Shown here piece after piece: positions 61,505 to 64,000 of a DNA stretch of 64,000 nt. The notes under the pieces were generated by a model. It searched no databases and was not told the DNA's origin. It saw only the letters and a program-made list of their open reading frames with translations. The DNA is taken from positions 62,001 through 126,000 of the forward strand of contig NZ_JAKILC010000007.1 of the NCBI RefSeq assembly GCF_023283845.1, written 5' to 3'. Source of the stretch: Shewanella marinintestina. Its GTDB lineage: Bacteria; Pseudomonadota; Gammaproteobacteria; Enterobacterales; Shewanellaceae. How positions within the stretch are numbered: the stretch's first letter is position 1; every line of letters begins with the position of its first letter. Position numbers and translations under genes: made by a program.

Positions 61505-61632
61505 ATTAAAACCTTAGCCGAGCAGACTTACACTTTGTAGGTCTTTATTCTGTTAAGGTTAAGCGCTTTGTTTCTTGTCGAAATTAACCTAAGTTAATTT
61601 GGTGTAATTTATTCTTTATCTCTACTGCTCGC

Positions 61633-62259
61633 TTATCCTTTTGCTAGACGGGCTTTTAAGCGCGATAAGCTCACAGCATTGATCCCAATATAGCTCGCCA
61701 GCTGAATATTATTCAATTTCTCAACCCACATCGAGCGATGCTGTTGTAAAAATAGATAACGTTGCTCTGGGGTATTGAGCAATAGAAGCGCTTCTTTCTG
61801 TTCTTTATAGATAAGTTGTTGGCTTAATAGCGCTATTTTGGCTGTTTGCCAGTTAGGTTTATCAAGTAAGCTAAGTGGCAGTTGTATGAGTTGGGTAGGG
61901 GTAATGGCTTCGAGTTGATATTGGGGTAAAGATTGTGTCAGCCAACAGTCGTATAAAAAGCATAGTTCATTGTCAAAATAAAACTCTTTTGATAAATCGT
62001 TGCCTTTGTCATTGTAATGACAAGCTTTGATAATTCCCGACACAATAAAAAAGGCATCAGACTGAGTTGCACCTTGATGCAGTAATACCTGCCCCTCTGA
62101 TACACTTTTAAGTTTAGCTTGGCTTAAGGCATCGTCAATTGCATCTTGATTGAGTCCCTGTGCTGTTAAAAACAGGCTTAGCGCTGAGAGGTGACACACT
62201 TCTTGAGCTTCTGTTTCGCCAAGAGGGGCCGTACTTATATTGCTGTCACTCGGAGACAT
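61633..62259 (-). CDS. Crp/Fnr-family transcriptional regulator
   Basis: 208 residues. Cyclic-nucleotide-binding fold (about 35-125) with L-L-H-Q-G-A-T-Q-S-D-A-F-F-I-V-S-G-I-I-K, then a long helix and a short C-terminal DNA-binding part, I-Q-L-A-S-Y-I-G-I-N-A-V-S-L-S-R-L-K-A-R. The cAMP-contact R-S/T pair is not seen, and there is no Cys cluster, so the effector is unknown. Single gene 83 bases after the MFS gene. Confidence 0.87.
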   Translation of the reverse strand: MSPSDSNISTAPLGETEAQEVCHLSALSLFLTAQGLNQDAIDDALSQAKLKSVSEGQVLLHQGATQSDAFFIVSGIIKACHYNDKGNDLSKEFYFDNELCFLYDCWLTQSLPQYQLEAITPTQLIQLPLSLLDKPNWQTAKIALLSQQLIYKEQKEALLLLNTPEQRYLFLQQHRSMWVEKLNNIQLASYIGINAVSLSRLKARLAKG

Positions 62260-62342
62260 TATTACACCTTCGCTATACCGTATTCCTCCCCATTAAGGGT
62301 CGCATTTATCAGGCTAGCTTAAAAGGGAGAAACAGAAATTAG

Positions 62343-63593
62343 TTAATTATTATCGAGTTGTGGCTGGCAGATAAGCGTTGGCTTTGTTACCGCAATAATT
62401 TCATCTTTTGCCGCGAGCCAGGCAAAACCACCCCAAAATAAACTGCATAGAGCACAAATCATTAAAGGTAATTGCCAGCTAGTCGTTTGCTCATGAATCT
62501 CACCCATTATCATTGGGCCAGTCGCTGCAACCAGATAGCCTAAGAACTGCGCCATGCCTGACAATGTTGCAGCCTGATAGGCGCTTGAGGTGCGTAGACT
62601 TATTAAAGCAAGTGCAACAATAAAACCGCCGCCAGCCCCAAAGCCAAACAACATTCCCCAGATCATTGCCTGAGATGGTATCAGTAACAGCCCTATGATG
62701 CCGACAAACGCCATAAGAGTTAGCGCTAAACTAAGCAAGCGTTTATCTTTAATTCTTCCCATAAACGGAATAAGCACTAAAGCGGGAACGGCAGTAAATA
62801 GCTGTAATACACCATGGATAACGCCAGCCTGATGATGACTATAGCCTTTGTCGACCAAAATCGTTGGCAGCCAGCTAATAAAGATGTACATCAGGAACGA
62901 ATTCAGAGCTAAAAAGAGCGTTATTTGCCATGCGCTGCTGTTTCGCCAAAGGTAACTATGGCTTTCCAGTTGCAGAGTGTCTTTGCTTGGTGCGGTATGA
63001 TTTTTTAACTGTGGTAACCATACAAGCATCGCAATAATAGGAAATACGACTAGGCTTGCAAGTGCAACGGCCCAACTAGGGATCACATTAATTGACAAGC
63101 GTTCAGCAAACCCTGTTAGTGGGATAGCTAAGCTGGCGCTGATAGCAGAACCAGCCCCCATCATTAACACATATATTGAGGTGATGGTGGTAATTTGGGT
63201 TGGGAAGTCGCGCTTAATTAGGCTAGGTAACAGTACATTAGCAAAGGCAATACCGGCACCAATAATAACGGTACCAAGAAACAATGCGCTAGAAGAGCCA
63301 AATGAACGCACGCACAGTCCACTTACGACAAATAGTAACGACAGCATGAGTGCTTGCTCGAGGCCTAATTTTCCGCCTAACTTTGACGCCACAGGTGAGA
63401 AAAATGCAAAAGCCAATAACGGCAAGGTGGTTAGCATTCCCGCCTGTGTAGCCGAGAGGTGTAGTTCGGCTCTTATGGCATCAAGTAGTGGTCCAACACC
63501 GGTAATAGGGCTACGTAAACTGATAGCAATGAGCAATATGCCGAATAGTAAAAAACCTGTGCTGGCAAAACGAGAAGGATGCGCTGAAGTCAT
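62343..63593 (-). CDS. CynX/NimT-family MFS transporter
   Basis: 416 residues from ATG 63593, which has GAGG six bases upstream; ATG 63605 is also in frame but lacks a ribosome site. Twelve helices with the CynX/NimT opening L-R-S-P-I-T-G-V-G-P-L-L-D-A-I and the A-G-M-L-T-T-L-P-L-L-A-F-A block. NimT exports 2-nitroimidazole in E. coli; others carry cyanate. Divergent from an AraC-type gene, as nimT is from nimR. Confidence 0.9.
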   Translation of the reverse strand: MTSAHPSRFASTGFLLFGILLIAISLRSPITGVGPLLDAIRAELHLSATQAGMLTTLPLLAFAFFSPVASKLGGKLGLEQALMLSLLFVVSGLCVRSFGSSSALFLGTVIIGAGIAFANVLLPSLIKRDFPTQITTITSIYVLMMGAGSAISASLAIPLTGFAERLSINVIPSWAVALASLVVFPIIAMLVWLPQLKNHTAPSKDTLQLESHSYLWRNSSAWQITLFLALNSFLMYIFISWLPTILVDKGYSHHQAGVIHGVLQLFTAVPALVLIPFMGRIKDKRLLSLALTLMAFVGIIGLLLIPSQAMIWGMLFGFGAGGGFIVALALISLRTSSAYQAATLSGMAQFLGYLVAATGPMIMGEIHEQTTSWQLPLMICALCSLFWGGFAWLAAKDEIIAVTKPTLICQPQLDNN

Positions 63594-63695
63594 ATTAGGC
63601 CTCATGATTACAATAAAGTGCGCTAGCTTACGCTTCTAACTGCTTACTGTATTGAGCTATAGTGACTCTATATTGCTAAAAACGGTCAAGTTCTC

Positions 63696-64000
63696 ATGCT
63701 AGATACCCCATCATCCATCAATTTTGACTCCGATGATTACCCGCAAGCGGTGGTTGCCACTCGTTTTGTTGCTGAACAAGAGTATGCAGAGACGCCGGTT
63801 CATCAGCATCATAAGTGTCAGTTGGTGCTTGCCCTTAATGGCTATGTAAAGTGTAAAATTGCAGATGCAATCTGGATAGTACCGCCTAATTGTGCCGTTT
63901 GGATCCCAAGCCAAGTCACCCACAGTAATCAAGTGTCTAAAAATGCCAATGTGTGCATGTTGTTTGTTGATCCTGCTATTGAGGGGATGCCCGTATCGAG
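63696..64000 (+). CDS. AraC-family regulator, truncated by window edge
   Basis: The ATG at 63696 opens a frame running to the right edge (about 101 residues visible). The N-terminal cupin-like sensing domain is seen: V-H-Q-H-H-K-C-Q-L-V-L-A-L-N-G, then I-W-I-V-P-P-N-C-A-V-W-I-P, the typical AraC N-terminal half. The helix-turn-helix part lies beyond the window. Its place divergent from the NimT-like transporter matches the nimR-nimT pair of E. coli, so it probably regulates that transporter. Confidence 0.82.
   Translation, partial: MLDTPSSINFDSDDYPQAVVATRFVAEQEYAETPVHQHHKCQLVLALNGYVKCKIADAIWIVPPNCAVWIPSQVTHSNQVSKNANVCMLFVDPAIEGMPVS

Noticed and set aside
63711-63932. 73-residue minus-strand ORF near the right edge
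   Set aside because: Antisense to the AraC-type frame, which has recognisable family features on the plus strand.
1-64000. tRNA, rRNA, CRISPR arrays, prophage or complete IS elements
   Set aside because: No cloverleaf, rRNA core sequence, regularly spaced direct repeats, transposase or phage structural genes were seen on either strand.

Overview
The window looks like the chromosome of a Shewanella-type marine gammaproteobacterium. This rests on gene content: an uncoupled CysD/CysN/CysC sulfate module with an SLC13 permease, a Tat-exported split-Soret-type cytochrome, a heme-free lipoprotein resembling the first domain of MtrC/OmcA, an SO_0444-type Cys-rich metal permease, ArfA, and many OM beta-barrels. 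Coding density is high. I see no rRNA, tRNA, CRISPR array, prophage or intact insertion sequence. One MITE-like element is present.

Layout. 1-3.4 kb: a truncated HExxH protein, a TetR regulator, and a two-gene unit of a membrane protein and a zinc-ribbon rhomboid protease. 3.5-7.9 kb (minus): a double-barrel MipA-like protein and the three-gene proton-translocating transhydrogenase pntAA-pntAB-pntB. 8.2-12.5 kb (plus): cysJIH, followed at 12.7-13.0 kb by a strongly structured untranslated stretch ending in a terminator, a candidate ncRNA. 13.3-19.9 kb: a membrane-anchored protein, a DUF3010 protein, a periplasmic peroxiredoxin, a RIO kinase, an S41-like protein lacking the usual nucleophile, and PldA. 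20.5-26.1 kb: siroheme methyltransferase, cysD, cysN, SLC13 permease and cysC. The two cys loci together cover sulfate uptake, activation to PAPS, reduction to sulfite and sulfide, and the siroheme cofactor.

26.2-36.5 kb: a TIGR03899 protein, an MFS carrier, then a Fur-box-preceded set (porin-like OMP, imelysin lipoprotein, di-heme oxidoreductase) suggesting iron handling. After these come hemG with a cytochrome b561-like partner, a GT4 glycosyltransferase, and a DsbA homologue with a CGNC site and a His-rich insert. 36.9-41.6 kb is the most interesting accessory stretch: a four-repeat DUF4397 lipoprotein, a ToxR-like membrane regulator with a small ToxS-like partner, and divergently a Tat split-Soret cytochrome with an MtrC/OmcA-domain-like lipoprotein.

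41.8-49.2 kb: a flippase-like membrane protein, a small secreted protein, an Omp85-family barrel, a pirin, an RNase D-like exonuclease overlapping a cold-shock/DUF3465 fusion, arfA with a terminator inside its coding region, and the MITE. 49.3-64 kb: the SO_0444-type permease with a clear promoter and adjacent dyad, an unrecognised zinc-finger-like protein, an NhaC antiporter, a LysR/HlyD/DUF2955 efflux cluster, and a Fur-box-containing divergent pair (PepSY/DUF3649/DUF3325 versus a TonB receptor). The end holds a YgjV protein, a Crp/Fnr regulator and a NimT-like MFS carrier divergent from an AraC-type regulator cut by the right edge.

All family calls come from reading motifs and protein lengths by eye. 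No database search was run.
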